This document shows positions 44,000-53,455 of a DNA stretch of 64,000 nucleotides, piece after piece. The notes under the pieces were generated by a model that was not told the DNA's origin, ran no database searches, and was given only the letters and a program-made list of their open reading frames with translations. The position numbers and the translations under genes are program-made. Within the stretch, counting starts at the first letter, position 1. Every line of letters begins with the position of its first letter. Origin of the DNA: NAT127 sp034717695 (GTDB lineage Bacteria; Pseudomonadota; Gammaproteobacteria; Pseudomonadales; Porticoccaceae); contig JAYELS010000005.1 of assembly GCA_034717695.1 (NCBI GenBank), positions 62,001 through 126,000 of the forward strand, in the 5' to 3' direction.

Positions 44000-44287
44000 A
44001 TGACAATCCAACGATCGGACATTGAAAAGCTGGCGGAACTCGCTCGCATCCAGATCAGCGAAGAGAACATCACCGCCACCCTGACGAGCCTTGGCAACGT
44101 GCTCCAGCTGGTGGACCAGCTCCAGGCGGCGGACACCACCGGCATCGCCCCCATGGCCCACCCCCTCGACGCGGTGCAGCGCCTGCGCCCCGACACCGTC
44201 ACCGAGCCCAACCGCCGCGACGCCTTCCAGGCCATCGCCCCGGCCACCGAGAACGGCCTCTACCTGGTGCCCAAGGTCATCGAGTAA
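44000..44287 (+). CDS. gatC: Asp-tRNA(Asn)/Glu-tRNA(Gln) amidotransferase subunit C
   Basis: Small structural subunit that stabilises GatA in the GatCAB complex. 95 residues, usual size. It keeps the family layout: IEKLAELARIQISEE at the N-terminus, the middle LQAADTTGIAPMAHP and the terminal LRPDTVTEPNRRDAFQAIAP with final YLVPKVIE. Begins the gatCAB operon, divergent from mreB. Its presence shows that Gln-tRNA and/or Asn-tRNA can be made indirectly in this organism. Confidence 0.95.
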   Translation: MTIQRSDIEKLAELARIQISEENITATLTSLGNVLQLVDQLQAADTTGIAPMAHPLDAVQRLRPDTVTEPNRRDAFQAIAPATENGLYLVPKVIE

Positions 44288-44353
44288 CCCCCGGCCAGCC
44301 CCGCCCCACCGCGACTCCCAGCAGGATTTCCTCCACAGGATCTGGTAACCCCC

Positions 44354-45811
44354 ATGCATGACAAGACCCTCGCGCAACTGAGCGCCGGCCTCGCCAGTGG
44401 CGAATTCTCCAGCGTCGAGCTGACCCGCCACTTCCTCGACCGCATCCAGCGCCTCGACGCCACCTACAACGCCTTCATCACCGTGACCGGCAGCGAGGCC
44501 CTGCAAAGCGCCGCCGCCGCGGACGCCCGGCGCGCCAGCGGCGATGCCGTGCACCCCCTCTGTGGCGTGCCCATCGCCCACAAGGACATCTTCTGCACCG
44601 AGGGTGTGCGCACCAGCTGCGCCTCGAAAATGCTCGACAACTTTGTGCCCCCCTACAACGCCACGGTGGTGGAGAACTTCCTCGCCGCCGGCGCGGTGGT
44701 GCTGGGCAAGACCAATATGGACGAGTTCGCCATGGGCTCCTCCAACGAGACCAGCTGGTACGGCCCGGTGAAGAACCCCTGGGACACCGGCTGCGTGCCC
44801 GGGGGCTCCTCCGGCGGTTCCGCCGCCGCGGTGGCCGCCCGCCTCGCCCCCGCGTCCACCGCCACCGACACCGGCGGCTCCATTCGCCAGCCGGCGGCCC
44901 TGTGCGGTATCTCCGGGTTGAAGCCCACCTACGGCCGGGTGTCCCGCTGGGGCATGATCGCCTTCGCCTCCAGCCTCGACCAGGGCGGCCCCCTGGCCCG
45001 CACCGCGGAAGACCTGGCACTGATGATGAACGTCATGGCCAGCTTCGACCCCAAGGATTCCACCTGCCTCGACCTGGAAGTCCCCGACTACACCACGAAT
45101 CTGAACGACGGCATCGCCGGCCTGCGCATCGGCGTGCCGAAGGAGTATTTCGACGCGGGCCTGAATCCCAAAACCGCCGAGGCGGTGCAGGCCGCCATCC
45201 GCGAGCTGGAAAAACTGGGCGCCAGGGTGCAGGAGATCTCCCTACCCCACAGCGGCCTGTCGGTGCCCGCCTACTACGTAATCGCCCCGGCGGAGGCCTC
45301 CGCCAACCTGTCCCGCTTCGACGGGGTGCGCTACGGCCACCGCTGCGCAGACCCCGCGGACCTCCGCGACCTCTACATGCGCACCCGCGCCGAGGGCTTT
45401 GGCGACGAGGTCAAGCGCCGCATCCTGGTGGGGGCCTACTGCCTGTCCGCCGGCTACTACGACGCCTACTACAACAAGGCCCAGCAGGTGCGCCGCCTGA
45501 TCAAGCAGGATTTCGTCAGCGCCTTCGAGCAGGTGGACATGATCCTCGGCCCCACCTGCCCCAACCCGGCCTTCCCCTTCGGCAGCAAGGGGGACAACCC
45601 GGTGGCCATGTACCTGGAGGATATCTACACCATCGCCACCAACCTGGCGGGGCTTCCCGGCATGTCCATCCCCTGTGGTTTCGTCGACGGCAAGCCGGTG
45701 GGCCTGCAGATCGTCGGCAACTATTTCAGCGAGGCGCGGATGCTCAACCTGGCGCACCAATACCAGCAAGTCACCGACTGGCACGACAAGGCACCGGAGG
45801 GCATCGCATGA
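44354..45811 (+). CDS. gatA: Asp-tRNA(Asn)/Glu-tRNA(Gln) amidotransferase subunit A
   Basis: Amidase-signature glutaminase subunit that releases ammonia for GatB. 485 residues. The Ser-cisSer-Lys catalytic set is present: K77 (AHKDIFC), S152 (GGSSGGSAAAV) and S176 (TDTGGSIRQPAA). ATG at 44354 follows gatC by 66 bases. Overlaps gatB by ATGA. Confidence 0.97.
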   Translation: MHDKTLAQLSAGLASGEFSSVELTRHFLDRIQRLDATYNAFITVTGSEALQSAAAADARRASGDAVHPLCGVPIAHKDIFCTEGVRTSCASKMLDNFVPPYNATVVENFLAAGAVVLGKTNMDEFAMGSSNETSWYGPVKNPWDTGCVPGGSSGGSAAAVAARLAPASTATDTGGSIRQPAALCGISGLKPTYGRVSRWGMIAFASSLDQGGPLARTAEDLALMMNVMASFDPKDSTCLDLEVPDYTTNLNDGIAGLRIGVPKEYFDAGLNPKTAEAVQAAIRELEKLGARVQEISLPHSGLSVPAYYVIAPAEASANLSRFDGVRYGHRCADPADLRDLYMRTRAEGFGDEVKRRILVGAYCLSAGYYDAYYNKAQQVRRLIKQDFVSAFEQVDMILGPTCPNPAFPFGSKGDNPVAMYLEDIYTIATNLAGLPGMSIPCGFVDGKPVGLQIVGNYFSEARMLNLAHQYQQVTDWHDKAPEGIA

Positions 45812-47259
45812 GCTGGGAAACCGTTATCGGCCTCGAGGTCCACGTCCAGCTGGCCACCCAATCCAAGATCTTCTCCGGCAGCAGCACCGCCTTTGGCGCC
45901 GAGCCCAACACCCAGGCCAGCGCCGTCGACCTGGCCATGCCCGGCACCCTGCCGGTGGCCAATGAACAGGCCTTCCACTACGCCATCATGTTTGGCCTGG
46001 CGGTCAACGCCGAGATCGGCAGGACCTCGGTGTTCGAGCGCAAGAACTACTTCTACCCCGACCTGCCCAAGGGCTACCAGACCACCCAGCTGGCGAAACC
46101 CATCGTCGGCCCCGGCTGGGTCGACATCCAGCTCAAGGACGGCAGCCACAAGAAGGTGCGCATCCACCACGCCCACCTGGAAGAGGACGCCGGCAAGTCC
46201 CTCCACGAGGACTTCCACGGCATGACCGGCATCGATCTCAACCGCGCCGGCACCCCCCTGATCGAAATCGTCTCCGAGCCGGATATGCGCAGCGCCGAGG
46301 AGGCAGTGGCGTTCGCCAAGAAGCTGCACTCCATCGTCACCTCCCTCGGCATCTGCGACGGAAACATGTCCCAGGGCTCCATGCGCTTTGACGTCAATAT
46401 CTCGGTGCGCAAAAAGGGCGAGGAAAAACTCGGCACCCGCACCGAGACCAAGAACCTCAACTCCTTCAAATTCATGGAGGAAGCCATCAAGCTCGAGGTG
46501 GAGCGCCAGATCGACGTGATCGAGGACGGCGGCAAGATCATCCAGGAAACCCGCCTCTACAACGGCGACACCAAGACCGCCCGCTCCATGCGCAGCAAGG
46601 AAGAGGCCAACGACTACCGCTACTTCCCCTGCCCCGACCTGCTGCCGGTGGTGATCGACGACGCCACCATCGAACGGCTTCGGGAGACCCTGCCGGAACT
46701 GCCCGACGCCCGTCAGCGGCGCTTCGTCGAGCAGTACGGCCTGTCCGACTACGACGCAGGCATCCTCGGCGACGACGCCGCCATGGCCCATTACTTCGAG
46801 GCTGTGGTAAAGGTCTGCGGCGACGCCAAGCTGGCCGCCAACTGGATCATGGGGGACCTCTCCGCGCGCCTCAACAGCGAGGACAAGACCCTCGCCGACT
46901 GCCCGGTGAGCGCCGAGCACCTCGGCCAGATGATCCTGCGCATCAAGGACAACACCATCTCCAACAAGATGGCCAAGGAAGTGCTGCAGGGCATCTGGGC
47001 CGGCGAAGGCGACCCAGACACCGTGATCGACAAGCGCGGCCTGAAACAGGTATCCGACAGCGGCGCCATCGAGGCCCTGGTGGCGGAGGTGCTCGCCGCC
47101 AACGCAGCCCAGGTGGACAACTACCGCAACGCCGACGACGCCAAGCGCCCCAAGATGCTCGGCTTCTTCGTCGGCCAGATCATGAAGGCCTCCAAGGGCC
47201 AGGCCAATCCCCAGCAGGTCAACGACATCCTGCTGAAAAAACTCACCGAACTGCTCTGA
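45808..47259 (+). CDS. gatB: Asp-tRNA(Asn)/Glu-tRNA(Gln) amidotransferase subunit B
   Basis: Kinase/transamidase subunit that activates the misacylated tRNA and accepts ammonia from GatA through a tunnel. 483 residues: the N-terminal catalytic cradle begins METVIGLEVHVQL-like (MSWETVIGLEVHVQL), with ERKNYFYPDLPKGYQ and GIDLNRAGTPLIEIVSEPD; the C-terminal YqeY-like tail domain ends QANPQQVNDILLKKL. ATG at 45808 overlaps the gatA stop (ATGA); the long upstream open frame is gatA antiframe. Confidence 0.97.
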   Translation: MSWETVIGLEVHVQLATQSKIFSGSSTAFGAEPNTQASAVDLAMPGTLPVANEQAFHYAIMFGLAVNAEIGRTSVFERKNYFYPDLPKGYQTTQLAKPIVGPGWVDIQLKDGSHKKVRIHHAHLEEDAGKSLHEDFHGMTGIDLNRAGTPLIEIVSEPDMRSAEEAVAFAKKLHSIVTSLGICDGNMSQGSMRFDVNISVRKKGEEKLGTRTETKNLNSFKFMEEAIKLEVERQIDVIEDGGKIIQETRLYNGDTKTARSMRSKEEANDYRYFPCPDLLPVVIDDATIERLRETLPELPDARQRRFVEQYGLSDYDAGILGDDAAMAHYFEAVVKVCGDAKLAANWIMGDLSARLNSEDKTLADCPVSAEHLGQMILRIKDNTISNKMAKEVLQGIWAGEGDPDTVIDKRGLKQVSDSGAIEALVAEVLAANAAQVDNYRNADDAKRPKMLGFFVGQIMKASKGQANPQQVNDILLKKLTELL

Positions 47260-47271
47260 CCGGATTCCACC

Positions 47272-47571
47272 ATGACCGCGCAACGCAAGGACAAAAAGAA
47301 AGTCATCGGCGAAGTCTTCGACGACGCCCGCATCCAATCCTTCCTGCAATTCCAGCCCCCGGAAGGCGTCGACGCCGACTACCATGTGCTGGAAAAGGCC
47401 TACCGCGGGATGACCGCGGAAAGCTTCGCGACCTTTATCAAATTCTTCCTCGAGGCCGGACGCGACATCAACGCCACCAACCCCCAGGGCAGAACCATGC
47501 TGGCGGAGATGAAAACCCACCGCCTGGCGGAGGAGTATATCGAGGCCATGGAGCGCAACGGGGCGCGCTAG
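47272..47571 (+). CDS. PA4642-family conserved protein of unknown function
   Basis: 99-residue hydrophilic protein, 12 bases after gatB and probably co-transcribed. It resembles a small family I know from Pseudomonas (PA4642-type). It has a lysine-rich N-terminus (MTAQRKDKKKVIGEVF), FLQFQPPEGVDADYHVLEKAYRG-like conserved core and an ankyrin-like patch (AGRDINATNPQGRTMLA). No catalytic motif, signal peptide or membrane segment is evident. Function unknown. Confidence 0.8.
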   Translation: MTAQRKDKKKVIGEVFDDARIQSFLQFQPPEGVDADYHVLEKAYRGMTAESFATFIKFFLEAGRDINATNPQGRTMLAEMKTHRLAEEYIEAMERNGAR

Positions 47572-47697
47572 TGAATCGCTGAAGGACGGACAAACACGCC
47601 GGGGATGCAAATAAAAACAACGAGCCGACGGAGCAGCAACTGCAATCTGATATGCGGAATCGCGGGTATTACCTGACGGCTATGGCCTGCCTGGGAT

Positions 47698-47722
47698 GTT
47701 GGGCTTCCTGCGTCAGCCCAAC
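47698..47722. repeat. REP-like palindrome GTTGGGCT...AGCCCAAC
   Basis: An 8-bp perfect inverted repeat with a 9-base loop directly after the stop codon of the minus-strand flavoprotein. The GTTGGGCTTC...GTCAGCCCAACCTAC form resembles short palindromic elements scattered in many proteobacterial intergenic regions. Without a T-run it is not a classic terminator. Only one copy was noticed in this window. Confidence 0.55.
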
Positions 47723-49006
47723 CTACCCGCTCGATCCGGACGCCGCCAGCCACCTCACCACCCCCTCCCCCGCCCGCTTGCCGGTGGCGAAGCAGGCGCT
47801 GAGCAGGTAGCCGCCGGTGGGGGCCTCCCAGTCGAGCATTTCCCCGGCGACGAATACCCCGGGCAGGGCCGACAGCATCAGATCCCCATCGACCCCGTCG
47901 AAGCGCACGCCCCCGGCGCTGCTGATGGCCTCGGCGATGGGGCGGGGGGCGCGGGGCATCAGGGGCGTGGCCTTGAGGGCGGCGGCGACCGCATCGGCAT
48001 CGCCCTGGTCGAGGGTTGGGCAACACTCCCGAAGCAGGGCGCCGGCGATGGGTGGGAGGCGCAGGCGCTTGCGCAGCAGGTTGGCGAAGGACATGCCGCC
48101 CCGGGGTTGGCGCAGGCGCTCGGCGATCTCCCGGGGGCCGGTGTCCGGCAGCCAGTCGAGCCAGAGGGTTGCCGGCGCCCCGGTCGCGAGCAGGTCCCGC
48201 AGCGGCGCGCTCAAGGCGTAGACCAGGCTGCCCTCGATGCCGTATGCGCTCACCACGAATTCCCCCTTGCGGCGCCAGGGGCGGCCGTGGCGATCGATGA
48301 GGGACAGGGCCGCATGCTTGACGGGGGTGCCGGCAAAGCGCTCCCGCAGGTGCGCGCTCCAGGGCAGCTCAAACCCGCAGTTGCTGGGGGCGAGGGGCGC
48401 CACCGGCACACTGGCCCCGACGAGCACCTGGCACCAGGCGCCATCGGAGCCGAGCCGGGGCCAACTGGCGCCGCCCAAGGCCAAAACCACGGCGTCGAAT
48501 GCCTCGACCCGCTCCCCCGCCGGGGTCGCGAAACGCCAGCCCCGGGCCGGGTCGTCGTCAACCCACCCGAGCCAGCGGTGGCGGGGATGAAACAGCACCC
48601 CAAGGCCCCGCAGCCGGTGCAGCCAGGCGCGCAGCAACGGTGCGGCCTTCATATCCGTAGGAAATACCCGCCCCGAACTGCCCACGAAGGTATCGATGCC
48701 AAGGCCGTGGATCCAGGCCCGCAGTTGCGCCGGAGGCAGGCCGTCGAGGGCTGGCCGCAACGCATTTTCGGCCGCCCCATAGCGGGTGAGGAAGGTGGCG
48801 TAATCCTCGCCGTGGGTGATGTTCATGCCCCCCACCCCCGCCAGCAGGAACTTGCGGGCGACGCTCGGCATGGCGTCGTAGATACGCACCGCCAGGCCCT
48901 GGCCGGCGATGGCTTCCGCCGCCATCAGGCCGGCGGGGCCTGCGCCAATCACGGCCACCACCGGGGGCGGGGTCTTGGGGAGGGCGGGGGATTCGGGCAT
49001 GGGCAT
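47723..49006 (-). CDS. FAD-dependent oxidoreductase, HI0933/YhiN-like (TIGR03862 type)
   Basis: 427-residue flavoprotein of the HI0933-like family, whose substrate is unknown. The N-terminal FAD site is VIGAGPAGLMAAEAIAGQG; GGMNITHGED and SGRVFPTDMKAAPLL are family signatures, and the C-terminal FVAGEMLDWEAPTGGYLLSACFATG closes the FAD-binding half. Two start codons are possible (MPMP, ATG at 49006 or 49000). Not obviously linked to its neighbours; the symporter gene upstream ends 75 bases away on the same strand. Confidence 0.87.
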   Translation of the reverse strand: MPMPESPALPKTPPPVVAVIGAGPAGLMAAEAIAGQGLAVRIYDAMPSVARKFLLAGVGGMNITHGEDYATFLTRYGAAENALRPALDGLPPAQLRAWIHGLGIDTFVGSSGRVFPTDMKAAPLLRAWLHRLRGLGVLFHPRHRWLGWVDDDPARGWRFATPAGERVEAFDAVVLALGGASWPRLGSDGAWCQVLVGASVPVAPLAPSNCGFELPWSAHLRERFAGTPVKHAALSLIDRHGRPWRRKGEFVVSAYGIEGSLVYALSAPLRDLLATGAPATLWLDWLPDTGPREIAERLRQPRGGMSFANLLRKRLRLPPIAGALLRECCPTLDQGDADAVAAALKATPLMPRAPRPIAEAISSAGGVRFDGVDGDLMLSALPGVFVAGEMLDWEAPTGGYLLSACFATGKRAGEGVVRWLAASGSSG

Positions 49007-49081
49007 CGCGGGCGGGTGGCGGGAGGGGCCATCTTACTGCCTGACGGGGCCCTGACAAGGCGCACCCCGCGCCCGGGGCCC

Positions 49082-50647
49082 TCAGGAGGCCGGCGGCGGG
49101 GGGCTGAAGAAGGTGAGGCCGGCAAGCTCCCGGCGCCGATAGCCCCAGAGGCTCGACACCGCAAACCCCACCGCGAACATGAGGATATTGCCCACCAGCC
49201 CGGTGTAGTAGAGGTCGAAGGGCAGGGTCAGCCCCGCCGGCAGCCAGCCGCGATGGGCGAGGATGGTCCAGAGGGTGAACAGCGCGGTGGCGACGATGCC
49301 CGCCCACACCGCCCGGGCGTCCCCGTGGCGGGTACAGAAGCCGAGCAGATACATGCCGAGCAACCCGCCCCCGAGCAGCGAGGTGAGAATGACGGAGGCA
49401 TCCTGCAGGGTGGTGGTGTGGGCCCGGGACAGCACCACCGCCCCCATGATCATCAGCCCGCTGGTGATGGCGGCGATCACCCAGGCGCGGCGCAGGTAGT
49501 GCCCGTCGCTGCGGCCGGGGCGCAGGTGGCGGCGGTAGATATCGACGATCCCCACCGTGGAAATGGCGTTGATGGAGGAGTCGAGGGACGACATGGCGGC
49601 GGCCAGGGCGGCGGCGATCACCAGGCCTGCGAGGCCCGTGGGCAGGTGGTTCATGATGAAGTACGGCAGGATGCCCTCCGCCTTGCGGCTGCCATCCAGC
49701 ATGGCGGCGGCCTCCGGGGCGGGAAACTGCTGGAAGAACACGAACAGGGCGGTGCCGAGGAACATGTAGAAAGCCCAGATGGGCAGGCTCGCCAGGGCGC
49801 ACACCAGCATGGCCTTGCGGGCCTCCCGGTCGCTTTTCGAGGCGCAGTAGCGCTGCACCGTGTTCTGGTTGGCGGTGTATTCCGTCAGCCAGCTGATCAG
49901 CCCCATCAGAAACAGCATGGAGACGGTTTTCTCGCTGAGGCCAAAGCCCCATGCCAGGGGTTGCAGCTGGCCGTCCTTCAAGTCGGAGAAGCTCAGTTTG
50001 TCGTGGGCCGCCGCCACCCTGAACACCTGGTCGAGGCCGCCGGGCAGCAGGTCCACCACCACGTAGAGGCACAGGGCGCCCCCCACCAGCAGCACCAGGG
50101 TCTGGATCACGTCGGTCCAGATCACCGCGTCGAAGCCACCGACGATGGTATAGAGCCCCACGAACACCCCCGCGAGGACGATGCACAGGGTAACGTCGAG
50201 GCCCGTCAGCTCGCGCACCAGCAGCGCAAGCAGATAGAGGATGATGCTGATCCGCACCAGCTGGGCGCAGATAAAGGCGAGGGCCGCGTACACCCGGATG
50301 GACGGGCCGAAGCGCTTTTCCAGGTATTCATAGGCGGTGGTGGTCTTGCCCTGGCGGAAAAACCGGATGAAAAAATACGCCGCCACGAAGGCGCCGATGG
50401 GCAGTGCCAGGTTGGGGACATAGCGCGCCCAGGCGGTCTTGTAGGCGTCCCCCGGATAGGCGAGAAAGGTGATGGAACTGATGGAGGTGCCCACGAGGCT
50501 CAGGCCAATGGCCCAGCCCGGGAAGGCGCGGCCGCCGACGAAATACTCCTCGGTGCTGTCGTTGCGGCGGGAGAAATACAGCCCCACCGCCGCCACCAGG
50601 GCGAGGTAGACGACAAGGGTGGCGAGGTCGGCAAGGGCGAGGCGCAT
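49082..50647 (-). CDS. sodium:solute symporter (SSS/SLC5 family)
   Basis: Inner-membrane Na+-coupled transporter of 521 residues with about 13-14 hydrophobic segments. Family features are the early YFVGGRAFPGWAIGLSLVGTSISSITFL, the LeuT-fold helix break and AAAMSSLDSSINAIST in the Na2-site region (abbreviated). The closest groups include sugar- and sialate-type SSS carriers, but substrate cannot be assigned. ATG at 50647 gives the normal N-terminus before TM1; upstream frame is MFS antiframe. 44 bases after the MFS gene, likely the same transcript. Confidence 0.9.
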   Translation of the reverse strand: MRLALADLATLVVYLALVAAVGLYFSRRNDSTEEYFVGGRAFPGWAIGLSLVGTSISSITFLAYPGDAYKTAWARYVPNLALPIGAFVAAYFFIRFFRQGKTTTAYEYLEKRFGPSIRVYAALAFICAQLVRISIILYLLALLVRELTGLDVTLCIVLAGVFVGLYTIVGGFDAVIWTDVIQTLVLLVGGALCLYVVVDLLPGGLDQVFRVAAAHDKLSFSDLKDGQLQPLAWGFGLSEKTVSMLFLMGLISWLTEYTANQNTVQRYCASKSDREARKAMLVCALASLPIWAFYMFLGTALFVFFQQFPAPEAAAMLDGSRKAEGILPYFIMNHLPTGLAGLVIAAALAAAMSSLDSSINAISTVGIVDIYRRHLRPGRSDGHYLRRAWVIAAITSGLMIMGAVVLSRAHTTTLQDASVILTSLLGGGLLGMYLLGFCTRHGDARAVWAGIVATALFTLWTILAHRGWLPAGLTLPFDLYYTGLVGNILMFAVGFAVSSLWGYRRRELAGLTFFSPPPPAS

Positions 50648-50691
50648 GGACGGGCTTTCCGTTGGGGAGGATAGCGGCGGGATAATCCCCC

Positions 50692-51930
50692 TCAGCCCGG
50701 GCGCTCGACGTGGCGGGGGTATTTGCCGAGGGTGGCGATCATCAGCCCCGCCAGCAGGCCCATGGGAATCACCGCGACCAAAAACATCTCGTAGGAGCCC
50801 CAGCGGTCGTGGATCCACCCCGCCAGCACCGGGCCCAGCCCCATGCCCGCCAGCAGCCCCGAGGCGATCCAGCCGAACAGGGCGGCGAAATTGCGCATGC
50901 CGAAGAACCGCGAACACAGGTAGATGATGGCGTCGTACTCGCCGCCCACGGAGAGGCCGAGCACCGCCACCGCCACCACCGCCGCGGGCACCGACCCGGG
51001 AAAGGCCAGCAGGATCAACGCCGCCAAGATGGGCAGGCTGACGCTGATGGTGCCCACCGGGGGCCCCGGGAGGCGGTCCATCAGATAGCCCACCGTGAGC
51101 CGCCCGATGATGGACATGATGCCCACCATCCCGGCGAGGGACACCGCCGTGGCCCGCGAGATCCCCGCATCCCCCAGCAGGGGCACCAGGTGAACCACGA
51201 AGCCCACCACGATCAGGGTGGTGATCAGGGCCGCGGCCCACAGCTGGTAGAACTGCCGGGCGCGGAATCCCTCCGCCATCGACCAGCCCGTCAGCATGGC
51301 CGGCGCCGTGGCCTTGGTGCCCGCCGGGCTCAGCCGCAGGCGGTCCCGGGCGTCGAAAAAGAGGAACCACATGGTCGGCACCACCAGCACGGCGGCGCCG
51401 AGGCCGAGCCCCAGGTAGGCCCCGCGCCAGCCGAAGTGCTCGATCAGGTAGTTGGCGACAATGGGCGTCAGGGCCGAGCCGAGGCCGGTGCCACTCAGCA
51501 CCACGGCGAGGGCCAGCCCGCGACTTTTGTTGAACACCGAGGACACGGCGGTGGACCACACCGTGGGCTTCATGAACAGGGTGCTCAACGCCACCAGCAC
51601 CCACAGGCCCCACCAGCTCCAGATGGAGCTGGTGGCCAGGGACAGGGCGGCGATGCTGGCGCACAGGAACACCGTGCCCGGCAGGGCGATCCGGCGCGAC
51701 CCTAGGCGGTTGACCAGGTAGCCGAACAGCGGCGCGCCAAACACCCCGATAACCGACACCAGGCTCAGCCCGGCGCTGATCTCGGCCCGGGACCAGCCGA
51801 ACTCGCGCTCCAGGGGCTCGATGAAAATACCCGTGGAGTAGACATGGATACTGCCGAGGGCCACCCCGAGGGTGGCGGCGAGCACCAGGGGCCAGTGGGT
51901 GCGCCATTCCTGGCGGGCGGTCAGCGCCAT
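50692..51930 (-). CDS. MFS transporter (monocarboxylate/oxalate-formate antiporter-like)
   Basis: 412-residue, 12-segment Major Facilitator protein. The loop motif LVNRLGSRRIALPG follows TM2 and GYLMDRLPGPPVGT lies between TM8 and TM9; VSVIGVFGAPLFGY and the TM4-5 region resemble carboxylate carriers of the MCT/OFA type. Likely an organic acid or small-molecule carrier. Sits between the P450 gene (106 bases upstream, same strand) and the SSS gene, so the two transporters may serve the P450 substrate or product. Confidence 0.88.
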   Translation of the reverse strand: MALTARQEWRTHWPLVLAATLGVALGSIHVYSTGIFIEPLEREFGWSRAEISAGLSLVSVIGVFGAPLFGYLVNRLGSRRIALPGTVFLCASIAALSLATSSIWSWWGLWVLVALSTLFMKPTVWSTAVSSVFNKSRGLALAVVLSGTGLGSALTPIVANYLIEHFGWRGAYLGLGLGAAVLVVPTMWFLFFDARDRLRLSPAGTKATAPAMLTGWSMAEGFRARQFYQLWAAALITTLIVVGFVVHLVPLLGDAGISRATAVSLAGMVGIMSIIGRLTVGYLMDRLPGPPVGTISVSLPILAALILLAFPGSVPAAVVAVAVLGLSVGGEYDAIIYLCSRFFGMRNFAALFGWIASGLLAGMGLGPVLAGWIHDRWGSYEMFLVAVIPMGLLAGLMIATLGKYPRHVERPG

Positions 51931-52036
51931 GGGATTTCCTCTGGTTGCCGCGGCGTGGATCGCGCCGCGGATTTGACGGGGGCTGCGCGGCGCCCCGGCA
52001 CCGCCAAGCGGCCCCGGGGCGCGGGCGGGGTGGCGG

Positions 52037-53260
52037 TCAGGCGGGGTCCCAGACCAGGGGCAGCTCCATCACGTGCATGACGTTGGTCATCTGGAACGGC
52101 ACCTTGAAGCCGGGCTTGACCCGGAACTCCGGCAGCATGGCGAGCATGTCCTGCATGGCGACCTTCAGCTCCCGGCGGGCGAGGTGGGCGCCGAGGCAGC
52201 GGTGGATGCCGTGGCCGAGGCTCAGGTGCACCGGGCGGCGGTCGAGGCGCACCTCCTGGGGGGAGTCGTAGGCCGCCGGGTCGTTGGAGCCCAGGGGCGT
52301 GGACATGGCCACCCGGTCGCCGGGCTTGATGGTCACGCCGTGGATCTTGATCTCGTTCTTGCACACCCGGATGGTGGTGACCGCCGCATAGGCGCGCATC
52401 AGTTCGAGGATGCCCTGCTCGATGCGGGACGGGTCTTCCCTCAGCAGGCGCTGGTCGTCCAGGTGGGTGGCGAGGTGGTGGAAGTGGAACCCGAGGTTGG
52501 CGGTGACGGTGTCGAGGCCGCCGATGAACAGGTTGAAGCAGTGGCCGAACACCTCCTCCTTGGTCCAGGGCCGGCCGTCGGCCTCCAGCTGCATGGTTCT
52601 GGAGATGAGATCGTCGGTGGGGTTCTTCTCCCGCTTCTCGATTTCCTCGTAGAGAAACTGCTTGAGGGTGGCGATGGCGTTGCGGCGGTCATCGGGGATG
52701 GCGGTGTGCAGCAGGTTGTATTCCCAGTCGAGGAATTCGTACATGCGGTCGAGGGGCAGGCCCAGCAGGTCGAGGACGATGCTCACCGGGAAGGGCACGG
52801 CAAAGTCCTTGATGAAATCCACCTCCCCCTTGTCCTTGAACCTCTTGATCAGCTCGGCGGCGCGGGTGCTGATCTTGGTCTCCTGCTTGGCCATCTCCCG
52901 GGGCGAGAAGCCGGGCTCCAGGGCGCGGCGGAAGGCGGTGTGCTTCGGGGGGTCCAGCTCGGTGGGAATCACATCCCAGCTCTCGCCGATCATGGGGGCG
53001 AACATGGAGTTGCCCTTCTTGATGAAATCCACGTTGTTCTCGTACACCGCCTTCAGGTCCTCGGCGCGGGTCAGCACCCAGCAACCCCGGGGCGGCACCG
53101 GGAAGACGTTGGTGCCGAAGAAGATCGGCGGGCCCTTGTGGAGCTCGGGCACCAGGTGCTTGTGGGGGTGGACGTAGCTGGTCTGGCGGCTGGTGAGGGG
53201 GAAAGGCATCGCCAGTTCGGGGGGAACGTGGGCGGGAATGGTATCGACGTCGGCATTCAT
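52037..53260 (-). CDS. cytochrome P450, CYP101 (P450cam)-like
   Basis: Soluble bacterial class I monooxygenase, 407 residues. It resembles P450cam along its length: AHVPPEL near the start, WDVIPTELDPPKHTAFR, the oxygen-activation GGLDTVT (D250-T251), ExxR E286-R289, heme loop LSLGHGIHRCLG with ligand C355, and a C-terminus LPLVWDPA. The heme loop begins LGHG where most have FGxG. P450cam hydroxylates camphor; the substrate here is unknown. No ferredoxin or ferredoxin reductase lies nearby. A TACAAT -10 (53302-53307) with TTGTCG 19 bases away may drive it. Divergent from the NTF2-like/LldD pair. Confidence 0.94.
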   Translation of the reverse strand: MNADVDTIPAHVPPELAMPFPLTSRQTSYVHPHKHLVPELHKGPPIFFGTNVFPVPPRGCWVLTRAEDLKAVYENNVDFIKKGNSMFAPMIGESWDVIPTELDPPKHTAFRRALEPGFSPREMAKQETKISTRAAELIKRFKDKGEVDFIKDFAVPFPVSIVLDLLGLPLDRMYEFLDWEYNLLHTAIPDDRRNAIATLKQFLYEEIEKREKNPTDDLISRTMQLEADGRPWTKEEVFGHCFNLFIGGLDTVTANLGFHFHHLATHLDDQRLLREDPSRIEQGILELMRAYAAVTTIRVCKNEIKIHGVTIKPGDRVAMSTPLGSNDPAAYDSPQEVRLDRRPVHLSLGHGIHRCLGAHLARRELKVAMQDMLAMLPEFRVKPGFKVPFQMTNVMHVMELPLVWDPA

Positions 53261-53455
53261 GGGGGCAGCTCCGGGCTGGTGGCGTTATGATTGTGGGCCG
53301 GATTGTAACACCGCTTTAATGGCCGGCGACAACGGCCACTGCGCCGCCCTGTCGACGGCGAGCGGGCAACCTGCGCCGGGCCGCGGCTTTCTGCGGCGAC
53401 GGGGGCCGTGATAACCTCCGCCAACCTTCCCAAACCATAACAACGGAGCGACATC

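Noticed and set aside
43800..44006. N-terminal extension of mreB by 69 codons
   Set aside because: MFKRLRG at 43799 is the conserved MreB start; the extension has no family similarity and would overlap gatC.
44902..45807. Very long gatB frame starting inside gatA
   Set aside because: Upstream part is another reading frame of gatA; the MSWETVIGLEVHVQL start at 45808 matches GatB and overlaps the gatA stop.
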